From Candidatus Aerophobota bacterium (GTDB taxonomy: Bacteria > Aerophobota > Aerophobia > Aerophobales > Aerophobaceae): a stretch of 5,447 nt of DNA. The notes under the pieces are model-generated. The model saw only the letters and a program-made list of their open reading frames with translations, was not told the DNA's origin and did no database searches. Of the stretch, positions 1 to 5,447 are shown one piece after another. A program made the position numbers and the translations under genes. Within the stretch, counting starts at the first letter, position 1, and each line of letters opens with the position of its first letter. The DNA lies in the NCBI GenBank assembly GCA_030672545.1, contig DAOVGF010000055.1, positions 1 through 5,447 on the forward strand. Reading direction: 5' to 3'.

Positions 1-1
1 G

Positions 2-136
2 AGGAATAATATCATTTGCGGTTGGTTTGGTCAAGTAGGTGTCCTGGTCCTCCAGTTTTCCGAAAAATTCTATAGTGTAGCCGTCCGCCAAGGGAAGGAC
101 ACCACCAAAATTTTCGGGAAACTGGAGTCTGTGATA
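2..136 (-). other. Open reading stretch downstream of the amidase stop, running off the window edge
   Basis: On the minus strand, after the amidase stop codon at 137-139, the same frame stays open for 45 codons to the window edge. The other two minus frames are closed within it. The translation is protein-like (it includes LADGYTIEFFGKLEDQDTYL) but I do not recognise a family. There is no in-frame ATG. A TTG at 89-91 has a weak GGTGGTG eight bases upstream. It could be the 5' end of another gene in the amidase operon, or chance. The amidase C-terminus looks complete without it, so a broken extension of that protein is less likely. Confidence 0.2.
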
Positions 137-1099
137 CTAAAGGTGTTTCTTGGGGAAGTCCGCACCCACGGTGTACTGGAGTTTTCCCAGGGAAACCATC
201 TGGTAAATATTGATTCTGAATCCCGGGTTAACCGAGATTTGGATGTAGGCATCACGTGCGTTCATCCCGTATTCCTCTACCAGCCATTCTAATAGGTGGG
301 TAATGGCCTTGTTGACTGCGTCTTCCAAGGGTTTGCCCGCATAGAGAGAAATTATGGACTCTTTTTTCTTGATGCGGGCATAGGGGATTCTCTTGTTTTT
401 AATAATTTCACAGCTCAAGGTAACGTCCGCTCGAATTTCATTGGCGATACCGGACCACTCCCCATCACCCTGCGAGCCGTGGACGTCTCCCAAATACAAT
501 AATCCACCCTCATGAAAACAGTTTAGATAAAGTAAAGATTCTTCTTTGATGTCTCGACAATCCCAGTTTCCTCCCCATACCCCCTGGCCAACTGAGCTGG
601 TCTCTACTTCAATGCAAGGAGCGACCCCAATGGTACCAATGAAAGGTTTCAGATCCCAGGAAATTTTCTCCGTATAAAAAGCTTTCCCGTCCCGAGTAGT
701 GCCACTTGGTCCTGGTTGATGCCTGATAATGTGGGTATAGGCTGTTCGATGAATTTTGGACCATTTATGAGAATCCGATAAGGCTCCTTGCCCTGGTTTT
801 ATCCCGGTTACCCCTTTTTCCGCCGGGATTATCTTCTCAACATGGATCACCAGGAGATCCCCTTTTTCTACTCCTCGCACGTAAATAGGACCAGCTAGGG
901 GATTTGCTGTTTCGGGCTCTGATTCTGAAAAAGGACGCAAGTTTTCTGAAGTAGGAAGATCTTCCTTTGATTGGATACGTCCGGAGAAAGCATCTTCTGT
1001 CTCTACAACAAATTTTCCCCCGGGCTCGACTTTTATGATCGGAGGGATATCCTTATCCAGGATGTAGTTAAAGCTTTTCTCTCGAGTTATGCGCTGTAT
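137..1099 (-). CDS. Acetamidase/formamidase family amidohydrolase
   Basis: This is a probable cytoplasmic amidase of the FmdA/AmdA family, which hydrolyses short amides to a carboxylate and ammonia. Read from the ATA at 1097-1099 it has 320 residues, close to the shorter family members. Visible motifs are the N-terminal IPPIIKVEPGGKF strand (about 18-30), ETEDAFSGRI (33-42), NPLAGPI (66-72), PFIGTIGVAP (152-161), GGNWDCRD (176-183), and the family hallmark GDVHGSQGDGEWSG (204-217). It ends in a typical FPKKHL tail. The first conventional start in frame is a TTG at 938-940. That start would remove 53 residues of clearly conserved family sequence and has no ribosome site, so I prefer the upstream ATA, which sits five bases after AGGAGG; an in-frame TAA lies just before that site. 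The gene is downstream of the epimerase on the same strand, separated by a 167-base repeat-filled gap. The family call is firm, but the actual amide is unknown. Confidence 0.88.
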   Translation of the reverse strand: MQRITREKSFNYILDKDIPPIIKVEPGGKFVVETEDAFSGRIQSKEDLPTSENLRPFSESEPETANPLAGPIYVRGVEKGDLLVIHVEKIIPAEKGVTGIKPGQGALSDSHKWSKIHRTAYTHIIRHQPGPSGTTRDGKAFYTEKISWDLKPFIGTIGVAPCIEVETSSVGQGVWGGNWDCRDIKEESLLYLNCFHEGGLLYLGDVHGSQGDGEWSGIANEIRADVTLSCEIIKNKRIPYARIKKKESIISLYAGKPLEDAVNKAITHLLEWLVEEYGMNARDAYIQISVNPGFRINIYQMVSLGKLQYTVGADFPKKHL

Positions 1100-1110
1100 T
1101 TTATCCTCCT
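1097..1110 (-). promoter_or_regulatory. Perfect Shine-Dalgarno placed on an ATA codon
   Basis: On the minus strand AGGAGG (1105-1110) is followed by the five bases ATAAA and then ATA (1097-1099), which opens the conserved amidase reading frame. No ATG, GTG or TTG lies at usable spacing. This site fixes the intended start. ATA is either a rare non-AUG initiator, a point change from ATG, or a sequence error. Confidence 0.7.
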
Positions 1111-1141
1111 GTTAATTGGGGACAGTCACTAATTTCTAAGA

Positions 1142-1238
1142 GGTTATGGTAGCCGCAAGTTTTAACTTGCGCAAATAAACGCAGGCTAAAGCCTGCGGCT
1201 ACCGGATCATAACCGAGGAGTCAAAGCCTGTGGCTACC
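1142..1238. repeat. Nested inverted-repeat block between the amidase and epimerase genes
   Basis: Two perfect 8-bp-arm hairpins stand side by side: CGCAAGTT/AACTTGCG (1154-1171) and CGCAGGCT/AGCCTGCG (1180-1197). They are enclosed by GGTAGCCG (1148-1155) and CGGCTACC (1196-1203), and further out by GGTTAT (1142-1147) and ATAACC (1209-1214). A further copy of the right end, AAAGCCTGTGGCTACC (1223-1238), matches AAAGCCTGCGGCTACC (1188-1203) at 15 of 16 positions. This is the shape of a dispersed intergenic palindromic (REP-like) repeat. No T-run follows either hairpin, so it is not a classical intrinsic terminator, although the transcript could fold here and affect amidase expression. Confidence 0.75.
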
Positions 1239-1266
1239 AAATACTAATTAGAGACCAAAGATATGT

Positions 1267-2130
1267 CTAAACTCCGTATTGTTTCGCTTTCTCTCGAATA
1301 AACTTCAATCCTTCTCGAGGAATATCGTCCAGGTTATCGGCCAGTTTACGCCATACCGAGGCTGCCACTGGTATTCCCTCAATTGGTCCGTAGAAGGTCT
1401 CAATCACCAGCCATCGGTGGTAGTCAATCTCGGCCAAAGCTTTAAAAATATTGTCCCAGTTGATGTGCCCGGTTCCTGGAATACCTCGATCATTCCCACA
1501 GCAGTGCATATGCCCCAGATATTTCCCGGTCTTGATAATGGGGTTATAGAAGTCCTTTTCTTCGATGTTCATATGGTAGGTATCCAGGTGGACTTTTACG
1601 TTGTCGCGGTCAATGGCTTTTACCAAGCGGACTCCATCCTCAGCAGTGTTCAGAAAATAGGTCTCATAGCGGTTAATCACCTCCATACCAAGGGTAACTT
1701 TCTTATCCTTGGCGTAATCGGCTGCTTCTTTGAGTGAGTCAACTGCTAAATCCCATTCTTCCTGGGTTCTTCCCCGGCCTTTGGACATCTCAAAGGTGCC
1801 GTAGAGCACTCCCGCTAAATCATGGCAATTCAAATCGGAACAAATGTCAATCCATTTTTTCAGATGAGTCTTTCCCTTTTCTCGGATACTCTTGTTCTCA
1901 TCAACGAGATTATCGTTGGCGCCCAATCCGGCAGAACCGGTGCATTCCAGCCCCAGTTTTTCCAGCTCATTTCTCATTTTTTCTATTAGTTTAGGCTTAA
2001 TCTCCAGGGGATTAGGAAGAAATATCTCCACCCCATCATAACCCATCTCCTTGGCCTTGTGAAAATACTTAAGGGCATTTTCATCCAGGGTCGAAGTCCA
2101 GGTTAAAAGATGTATTCCTATTTTGCTCAT
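1267..2130 (-). CDS. Sugar 3-epimerase/isomerase, D-tagatose/D-psicose 3-epimerase-like TIM barrel
   Basis: This is a 287-residue protein of the xylose-isomerase-like TIM-barrel superfamily (AP endonuclease 2 fold). It most resembles metal-dependent ketose 3-epimerases that interconvert ketohexoses or ketopentoses at C3. In residue numbers from the ATG, the expected metal and catalytic set is present: Glu150 in MEVINRYE, Asp183 and His186 in HLDTYHMNIEE, His209 and Arg215 in GHMHCCGNDRG, and Glu244 in LVIETFYG. This follows the Glu/Asp/His/Glu metal site of characterised tagatose and psicose epimerases. An ATG at 2128-2130 is chosen over the adjacent in-frame GTG (2131-2133), because AGGAGG (2137-2142) is six bases from the ATG and only three from the GTG. 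It is the first gene after a strong promoter and probably leads a transcript including the amidase. The divergent polyol dehydrogenase suggests a sugar/polyol pathway. The exact substrate is open: inosose or hydroxypyruvate isomerases share the fold but fit the motifs less well. Confidence 0.88.
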   Translation of the reverse strand: MSKIGIHLLTWTSTLDENALKYFHKAKEMGYDGVEIFLPNPLEIKPKLIEKMRNELEKLGLECTGSAGLGANDNLVDENKSIREKGKTHLKKWIDICSDLNCHDLAGVLYGTFEMSKGRGRTQEEWDLAVDSLKEAADYAKDKKVTLGMEVINRYETYFLNTAEDGVRLVKAIDRDNVKVHLDTYHMNIEEKDFYNPIIKTGKYLGHMHCCGNDRGIPGTGHINWDNIFKALAEIDYHRWLVIETFYGPIEGIPVAASVWRKLADNLDDIPREGLKFIREKAKQYGV

Positions 2131-2136
2131 CACTTA

Positions 2137-2142
2137 CCTCCT
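2137..2142 (-). promoter_or_regulatory. Shine-Dalgarno that decides the epimerase start
   Basis: AGGAGG on the minus strand, six bases before the ATG at 2128-2130. The overlapping GTG one codon upstream would be only three bases away, so the ATG is favoured. Confidence 0.75.
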
Positions 2143-2184
2143 TGGCATTGTGTAAACTGTGCTTGACCTTTTTTATTTTTCCAT

Positions 2185-2206
2185 ATCATTTCCCTTAGGA
2201 AACGAT
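2185..2206. promoter_or_regulatory. 22-bp palindrome over the epimerase transcription start, candidate operator
   Basis: On the plus strand the halves are ATCATTTCC and GGAAACGAT, separated by a 4-base centre (CTTA), with 8 of 9 arm positions complementary. It overlaps the last two bases of the -10 box and runs across the predicted start point near 2198 (about -8 to +14). That is where a dimeric repressor would block transcription. No regulator gene is in the window, and the motif is not one I can assign to a named family. Confidence 0.45.
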
Positions 2207-2232
2207 TCTACTGAAAAATCGTATGGTGTCAA
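2205..2232 (-). promoter_or_regulatory. Sigma-70-type promoter for the epimerase (and possibly amidase) transcript
   Basis: On the minus strand a perfect -35 TTGACA (2227-2232), a 16-base spacer and -10 TAGAAT (2205-2210, five of six consensus). The predicted start is near 2198, giving a leader of about 68 bases before the ATG at 2130. Confidence 0.65.
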
Positions 2233-2249
2233 ATACAATACTTGAGAAA

Positions 2250-2399
2250 AGCTGCTGAAAAACTCCTTTTTGAGGCAAAATCACCCTGATGTCATTGCGA
2301 GGAGCGTTAGCGACGAAGCAATCTTAAAACAGGTCTTGCACTTTCGAAAGGAGATTGCTTCGCTTCGCTCGCAATGACAAAAAAGGTTTTTTCAGAGCT
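2250..2399. repeat. MITE-like inverted-repeat element, about 150 bp, non-coding
   Basis: The core arms are 2291-2324 and 2352-2378. The outer 11 bases GTCATTGCGAG pair with CTCGCAATGAC, and the inner 11 bases CGAAGCAATCT pair with AGATTGCTTCG. Unequal linkers (12 and 5 bases) bulge between them. The pairing extends outward imperfectly: AGCTGCTGAAAAACTCCTTTTT (from 2250) faces AAAAAAGGTTTTTTCAGAGCT (2379-2399). The centre holds a 10-bp palindrome, CTTTCGAAAG (2341-2350). The 'CATTGCGAGGAGC...GAAGCAATCT' type of repeat is known from memory as a dispersed intergenic element in diverse bacteria. It contains no open frame and sits between two divergent promoters, overlapping neither. Confidence 0.75.
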
Positions 2400-2479
2400 C
2401 TCTATTTAGTTGGCTATAATGATACTGCACACTTTTCAGGGAAAGAATGCCTATTATTATAATTGATTGATTGTGACTA

Positions 2480-2495
2480 AGCCTGGTGCCGGGCT
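2480..2495. promoter_or_regulatory. Small palindrome just upstream of the dehydrogenase -35 box
   Basis: AGCCTGG, two bases, CCGGGCT: six of seven arm positions pair. It ends two bases before the -35 hexamer at 2498, a typical activator position. With only one copy and no partner, it may be chance. Confidence 0.25.
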
Positions 2496-2497
2496 AA

Positions 2498-2525
2498 TTG
2501 ACAGAGTCCGCAGGCGACGTATACT
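2498..2525 (+). promoter_or_regulatory. Sigma-70-type promoter for the dehydrogenase
   Basis: A perfect -35 TTGACA (2498-2503), a 16-base spacer and -10 TATACT (2520-2525, five of six consensus). The predicted start is near 2532, giving a leader of about 38 bases. It supports translation starting at 2570 and argues against the in-frame TTG at 2498, which is part of the -35 box. Confidence 0.65.
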
Positions 2526-2557
2526 TGTGGGAGTGGTTTTTGAATTTACTGAAAGAC

Positions 2558-2563
2558 AAGGGG
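2558..2563 (+). promoter_or_regulatory. Ribosome binding site of the dehydrogenase
   Basis: AAGGGG, six bases before the ATG at 2570. A second ATG at 2582 has no comparable site, so 2570 is taken as the start. Confidence 0.55.
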
Positions 2564-2569
2564 ATTAAA

Positions 2570-3622
2570 ATGAAAGAAAAGATGCGGGCCGGGATTTTAC
2601 ATAAACCGGGGCTAATTACCTGCGAGCTTATTCCTAAGCCGGAGGCGGGAGAGGGAGAAGTGTTGGTAGCGGTGAGAAAGGCGGGTATCTGTGGTTCGGA
2701 TATCCCTCGTTTCTTAAAAGGAGTCCCTGGTTATGATTTTAAGATTCTGGGACATGAGTTTGTAGGAGAAGTGGTAGAAGTAGGTGGGGGAGTGAACACA
2801 GCCATAAAAGGAGAAAGAGTAGCCGTGATACCGGATTTGCCCTGCGGAAAATGCCCCATGTGCCGAGTAGGAGAGTATGCTCTTTGCGAGCATTTTACTC
2901 GTATGGGTACCCGAACTGACGGTGGTTTTGCTGAGTACATCAGAGTTCCGGCTGGTAATTTGCTTAAACTCCCCGCTTCAGTGGATTACCAAACCGGTGC
3001 TATGTTGGAGCCGGCCGCCACGGCTTTACATACGGTTAAGAGAGGCGGAGTATTTCCCGGGGATATCGCCGTGGTAATAGGGTGCGGTTGTATCGGGTGT
3101 TTAATCGCTCAGGAACTTAATATTCTGGGAGTGAGGCAAGTGTATGTGATTGATATTGTGGAAGCTAAGCTGAAAATAGCTGCCCAGGTAGGCCTAAGGA
3201 ATCTCATCAACGCTAAACAAGTGGACCCGGTGGAGAAAATCCTAAAAGAAACCGCCGGTCGAGGGGCCGATGTGGTCTTTGAAAGTGCCGGATCGGTCAA
3301 GACAGTTAATCAAAGCATTAAGTTGGCCAGAAGACTGGGTCGGATAGCTCTTCTGGGTCTAATAAATGAAGAGGTGACTCTCTCTGCAGATGCCTATTCG
3401 GATATTATTCGGCACGAGCTGAATTTACGAGGAGTGTTTGGTAACGACTATAAGCCCTTTCCTTCCAGCGGTTGGGAAACAGCTCTTGATTATCTGGCCA
3501 CCGGAAAGTTGAGAGTGAAACCGCTTATTACTCATCACTATCCCATTGAAGAAATTGATCAGGCTTTTCAGGAGATGAGTCAGTATCGAGACCGTTTCAA
3601 TAAGGTTCTTATCGAATTTTAG
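2570..3622 (+). CDS. Zinc-dependent medium-chain polyol or polyol-phosphate dehydrogenase (GatD/Tdh-like)
   Basis: This is a 350-residue cytoplasmic medium-chain dehydrogenase that would oxidise a secondary alcohol of a polyol or polyol phosphate to a ketone with NAD. The catalytic zinc ligands are Cys41 (GICGSD), His62-Glu63 (GHEFVGEV) and Glu147 (MLEPAA). The structural zinc site is Cys92, Cys95, Cys98 and Cys106 (CGKCPMC...ALC). The Rossmann loop GCGCIG (171-176) follows GxGxxG, and Asp195 at the end of the next strand favours NAD over NADP. The segment NDYKPFPSSGWETALDYL (292-309) and the C-terminal PLITHHYPIEEIDQAF (318-333) resemble galactitol-1-phosphate 5-dehydrogenases. Sorbitol, threonine and other family members cannot be excluded, so no symbol is given. 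It has its own promoter, diverges from the epimerase, and its stop lies 9 bases from the convergent polA stop. Confidence 0.9.
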   Translation: MKEKMRAGILHKPGLITCELIPKPEAGEGEVLVAVRKAGICGSDIPRFLKGVPGYDFKILGHEFVGEVVEVGGGVNTAIKGERVAVIPDLPCGKCPMCRVGEYALCEHFTRMGTRTDGGFAEYIRVPAGNLLKLPASVDYQTGAMLEPAATALHTVKRGGVFPGDIAVVIGCGCIGCLIAQELNILGVRQVYVIDIVEAKLKIAAQVGLRNLINAKQVDPVEKILKETAGRGADVVFESAGSVKTVNQSIKLARRLGRIALLGLINEEVTLSADAYSDIIRHELNLRGVFGNDYKPFPSSGWETALDYLATGKLRVKPLITHHYPIEEIDQAFQEMSQYRDRFNKVLIEF

Positions 3623-3631
3623 AGGTAGTTT

Positions 3632-5447
3632 TCAGCTCTTCATATCCGCCCAGTTTTTGCCAATTTTGGTGTCTACTATTAGAGGCACCGAGAGCTTGAT
3701 GGCTCCCTCCATTTCTTCTTTAACTATTTTTCTGGTTAGGGTAATTTCTTCCGAAGGAACTTCCAGGAGAAGCTCGTCGTGAATCTGCAAAAGCATCCTT
3801 CCCCCTAACTTCTCCTTTCTTAAACGACGGGACAGGTTAATCATAGCCAGTTTGATTAAATCAGCCGCTCCTCCCTGAACGGGAGAATTGATGGCGGTGC
3901 GTTGGGCAAATTCTCTTCTTCTTCGGTTAGGAGAAAGAATTTCCGGGAGATACCTCTTCCGTCCCAGAAAGGTAGTGACGTAACCCGTTCGTCGGGCTTT
4001 ATTTAAAGTAGTTTCAATGTATTCTTTGACTTTTGGGTAGCGCTGAAAGTACTTTTTGATATATTCCTCGGCCTGGCTTTCAGAAATATCCAGATCTCGG
4101 GATAAACCGTAAGAACTAATTCCGTAAATAATTCCAAAGTTGACCGCTTTGGCTTTTCTTCGCATGGGGGGAGTTACCTGTAGAGGTAGTAGGTTAAAAA
4201 TCTCTGCGGCTGTCTGTTGGTGGATATCCTCTCCTCGGAGGAAAGCGGATTTCAGGTTGGGGTCCTGGGAAAGATGAGCCATTATTCTTAGTTCTATCTG
4301 AGAATAATCGGCTGAAAGTAATAAGTATCCCTCTTCGGCTATAAAGGCTTGCCTTGTTTTTTCTCCCATTTTGTTTCTAATAGGGATGTTTTGAAGATTG
4401 GGATGTGAGGAAGAGAGTCGGCCGGTAGCCGTGACGGCCTGATTAAATGAGGTATGTAGCCTTCCGGTTTCCGGGTTTACCATTTTGGGTAAGGGCTTGA
4501 CATAGGTAGATTCAAGTTTGAATAGACGGCGATACTCCAGAATTTTACCTATCCAGGGTTGCAGGAGGGAAAGAGTTTGGAGTGTCTCCTCGTCGGTAGA
4601 ATAACCTGTCTTGGTTTTTTTAAGACGAGGCAGATTAAGTTTTTGAAAGAGTATCTCTCCCAACTGGCGAGAAGAATTAATGTTGAATCTTTCTCCTGTT
4701 TTCTGATATATTTTTTCTTTTAGTCTTTTTCTCTTTTCCATTATCTCCTGGAGAAAATCTTTAAGAGCTTCCCGGTTAATCTTAATTCCTCTCTCCTCCA
4801 TATTGACCAGAACCTTCAGGAGAGGCAGCTCCATTTGGTAATATAGTTTATTCAAGCCTTCTTTTTCTATTTTTTCTTTCAACAGAGGAATTAGTTGCCG
4901 GATAATTTTAACTCTGGAAGGTGCCGGAAATTGCTTTTCCACCAAGAGACCCAGGTAATGCAAAGAGAGATTCTGGAGAGAATAGTTGCTTCGGGAAGAA
5001 TTCAGGACATAAGCCGCTAATTCGGTGTCAAAAGCCAATCCTTCTACTTTTATTCCTTTTCTTCGCAGCCAGAGAAAAGTCTTTTTTAAGTTATGGCCGC
5101 TTTTCTCAATCTGGTTATCCTCCAGAACAGGTCTTAACTTTTGGAGAATTTCTTCTTCTTTTAAGTTGGAGTTAGAAAAAGAAAGCCAGTAGCACCTCTG
5201 GCTCTTAGTAGAGTAAATGGCTATTCCAGGAGGGTCCTTTTCCTCCAGCTCCAGAATAAGAGGGACTTTTTTGAGAGTCAGAATGAATTTTCTTAGAGCC
5301 TCCCCATCGGAAATATCTATCCCCTTTTCCTCATCATGGTAAGCTAAGGTGGGAAATTCTTTGATTAATTGGATAAATTCAAGTCTCTTTAGGAGCGAGA
5401 GAAGTTTCTTGGAATGAGGTTGTTTTCTTTTTAGTTCCTCCAGATTA
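3632..5447 (-). CDS. polA: DNA polymerase I, C-terminal 604 residues (5' end beyond window)
   Basis: The frame is open from the window edge to the TGA at 3632-3634. In residues counted from the edge, about 1-30 are the end of the 5' nuclease region. Residues 55-200 are the 3'-5' exonuclease-like fold, and about 200-604 are the polymerase domain. Motif A is DYSQIELRIMAHLS with catalytic Asp380. Motif B is RRKAKAVNFGIIYG with Arg429, Lys433, Phe437 and Tyr441. Motif C is QIHDELLLEV with His556-Asp557-Glu558. All are intact, so it should polymerise DNA in repair and Okazaki fragment processing. The Phe at 437 matches E. coli Phe762. The exonuclease fold has lost key acids: GHNLKKTFLWL carries Thr where E. 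coli has Asp424, and the third exonuclease motif is not recognisable. Proofreading is therefore probably absent, as in Thermus and Geobacillus enzymes. About 290 residues of 5' nuclease domain should lie outside the window. The TTG at 5036-5038 is an internal Leu codon, not a start. Confidence 0.96.
   Translation of the reverse strand, partial: NLEELKRKQPHSKKLLSLLKRLEFIQLIKEFPTLAYHDEEKGIDISDGEALRKFILTLKKVPLILELEEKDPPGIAIYSTKSQRCYWLSFSNSNLKEEEILQKLRPVLEDNQIEKSGHNLKKTFLWLRRKGIKVEGLAFDTELAAYVLNSSRSNYSLQNLSLHYLGLLVEKQFPAPSRVKIIRQLIPLLKEKIEKEGLNKLYYQMELPLLKVLVNMEERGIKINREALKDFLQEIMEKRKRLKEKIYQKTGERFNINSSRQLGEILFQKLNLPRLKKTKTGYSTDEETLQTLSLLQPWIGKILEYRRLFKLESTYVKPLPKMVNPETGRLHTSFNQAVTATGRLSSSHPNLQNIPIRNKMGEKTRQAFIAEEGYLLLSADYSQIELRIMAHLSQDPNLKSAFLRGEDIHQQTAAEIFNLLPLQVTPPMRRKAKAVNFGIIYGISSYGLSRDLDISESQAEEYIKKYFQRYPKVKEYIETTLNKARRTGYVTTFLGRKRYLPEILSPNRRRREFAQRTAINSPVQGGAADLIKLAMINLSRRLRKEKLGGRMLLQIHDELLLEVPSEEITLTRKIVKEEMEGAIKLSVPLIVDTKIGKNWADMKS

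Noticed and set aside
2..289. Plus-strand open frame at the left edge, antisense to the amidase 3' end
   Set aside because: It has no start or family signal, and most of it is the complement of conserved amidase sequence.
137..940. Amidase starting at the TTG at 938-940
   Set aside because: It would delete conserved N-terminal family sequence that is clearly encoded upstream in the same frame, and there is no ribosome site in front of it.
1154..1197. Twin hairpins as an intrinsic terminator after the epimerase
   Set aside because: Neither hairpin is followed by a T-run on the minus strand, and the nested symmetry fits a dispersed repeat better.
1279..1737. Plus-strand open frame antisense to the epimerase
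   Set aside because: It lies fully inside a well-supported gene on the other strand, has no recognisable domain, and is a codon-usage shadow.
2291..2378. Repeat arms as part of a CRISPR array or RNA gene
   Set aside because: There are only two arms and they are inverted, not direct repeats with spacers; no tRNA or other RNA fold is recognisable.
2415..2420. TATAAT as a further plus-strand -10 box
   Set aside because: No acceptable -35 hexamer lies 16-18 bases upstream, and a much better promoter is found at 2498-2525.
2498..2569. N-terminal extension of the dehydrogenase from an in-frame TTG at 2498
   Set aside because: The TTG is the start of a perfect TTGACA -35 box, has no ribosome site, and the added residues are not typical of the family. 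The ATG at 2570 has a Shine-Dalgarno at proper spacing.
3632..5038. A short stand-alone polymerase starting at the TTG at 5036-5038
   Set aside because: The frame stays open to the window edge and encodes a continuous exonuclease-like domain (GHNLKKTFLWLRRKG and upstream), so the codon is an internal leucine.

Overview
This 5.4 kb window looks like ordinary bacterial chromosome from an uncultured, probably free-living lineage. Coding density is high, base composition is moderate, Shine-Dalgarno sites are strong, and there are two near-consensus sigma-70-type promoters. Intergenic palindromic repeats resemble those scattered through many candidate-phylum genomes. The sequence alone does not settle the taxon, and I saw no phage, IS transposase, CRISPR or RNA gene.

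Layout. (1) Bases 137-1099, minus strand: an acetamidase/formamidase family amidohydrolase. Its only well-placed start is a non-canonical ATA codon behind a perfect AGGAGG. (2) Bases 1100-1266: a short gap filled by nested inverted repeats. (3) Bases 1267-2130, minus strand: a sugar epimerase/isomerase of the D-tagatose/D-psicose 3-epimerase type. (4) Bases 2131-2569: a 439-base divergent control region. It holds a minus-strand promoter with an overlapping 22-bp palindrome, a ~150-bp MITE-like inverted-repeat element, and a plus-strand promoter. (5) Bases 2570-3622, plus strand: a zinc-dependent medium-chain polyol (or polyol-phosphate) dehydrogenase, GatD/Tdh-like. (6) Bases 3632 to the window edge, minus strand: the C-terminal 604 residues of DNA polymerase I. 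Its polymerase motifs are intact and its 3'-5' exonuclease domain is degenerate.

How the genes fit together. The epimerase and the dehydrogenase diverge from one control region, and both families act on ketoses or polyols. A small carbohydrate-use locus (polyol oxidised to ketose, ketose epimerised) is a reasonable inference. The amidase lies downstream of the epimerase on the same strand, with no convincing promoter of its own, so it may be cotranscribed; its substrate is not evident. polA converges on the dehydrogenase with 9 bases between the stop codons and is functionally unrelated.

I found no clear new multi-gene system. The points most worth checking are the ATA start, the two intergenic repeat elements, and the palindrome sitting on the epimerase promoter.
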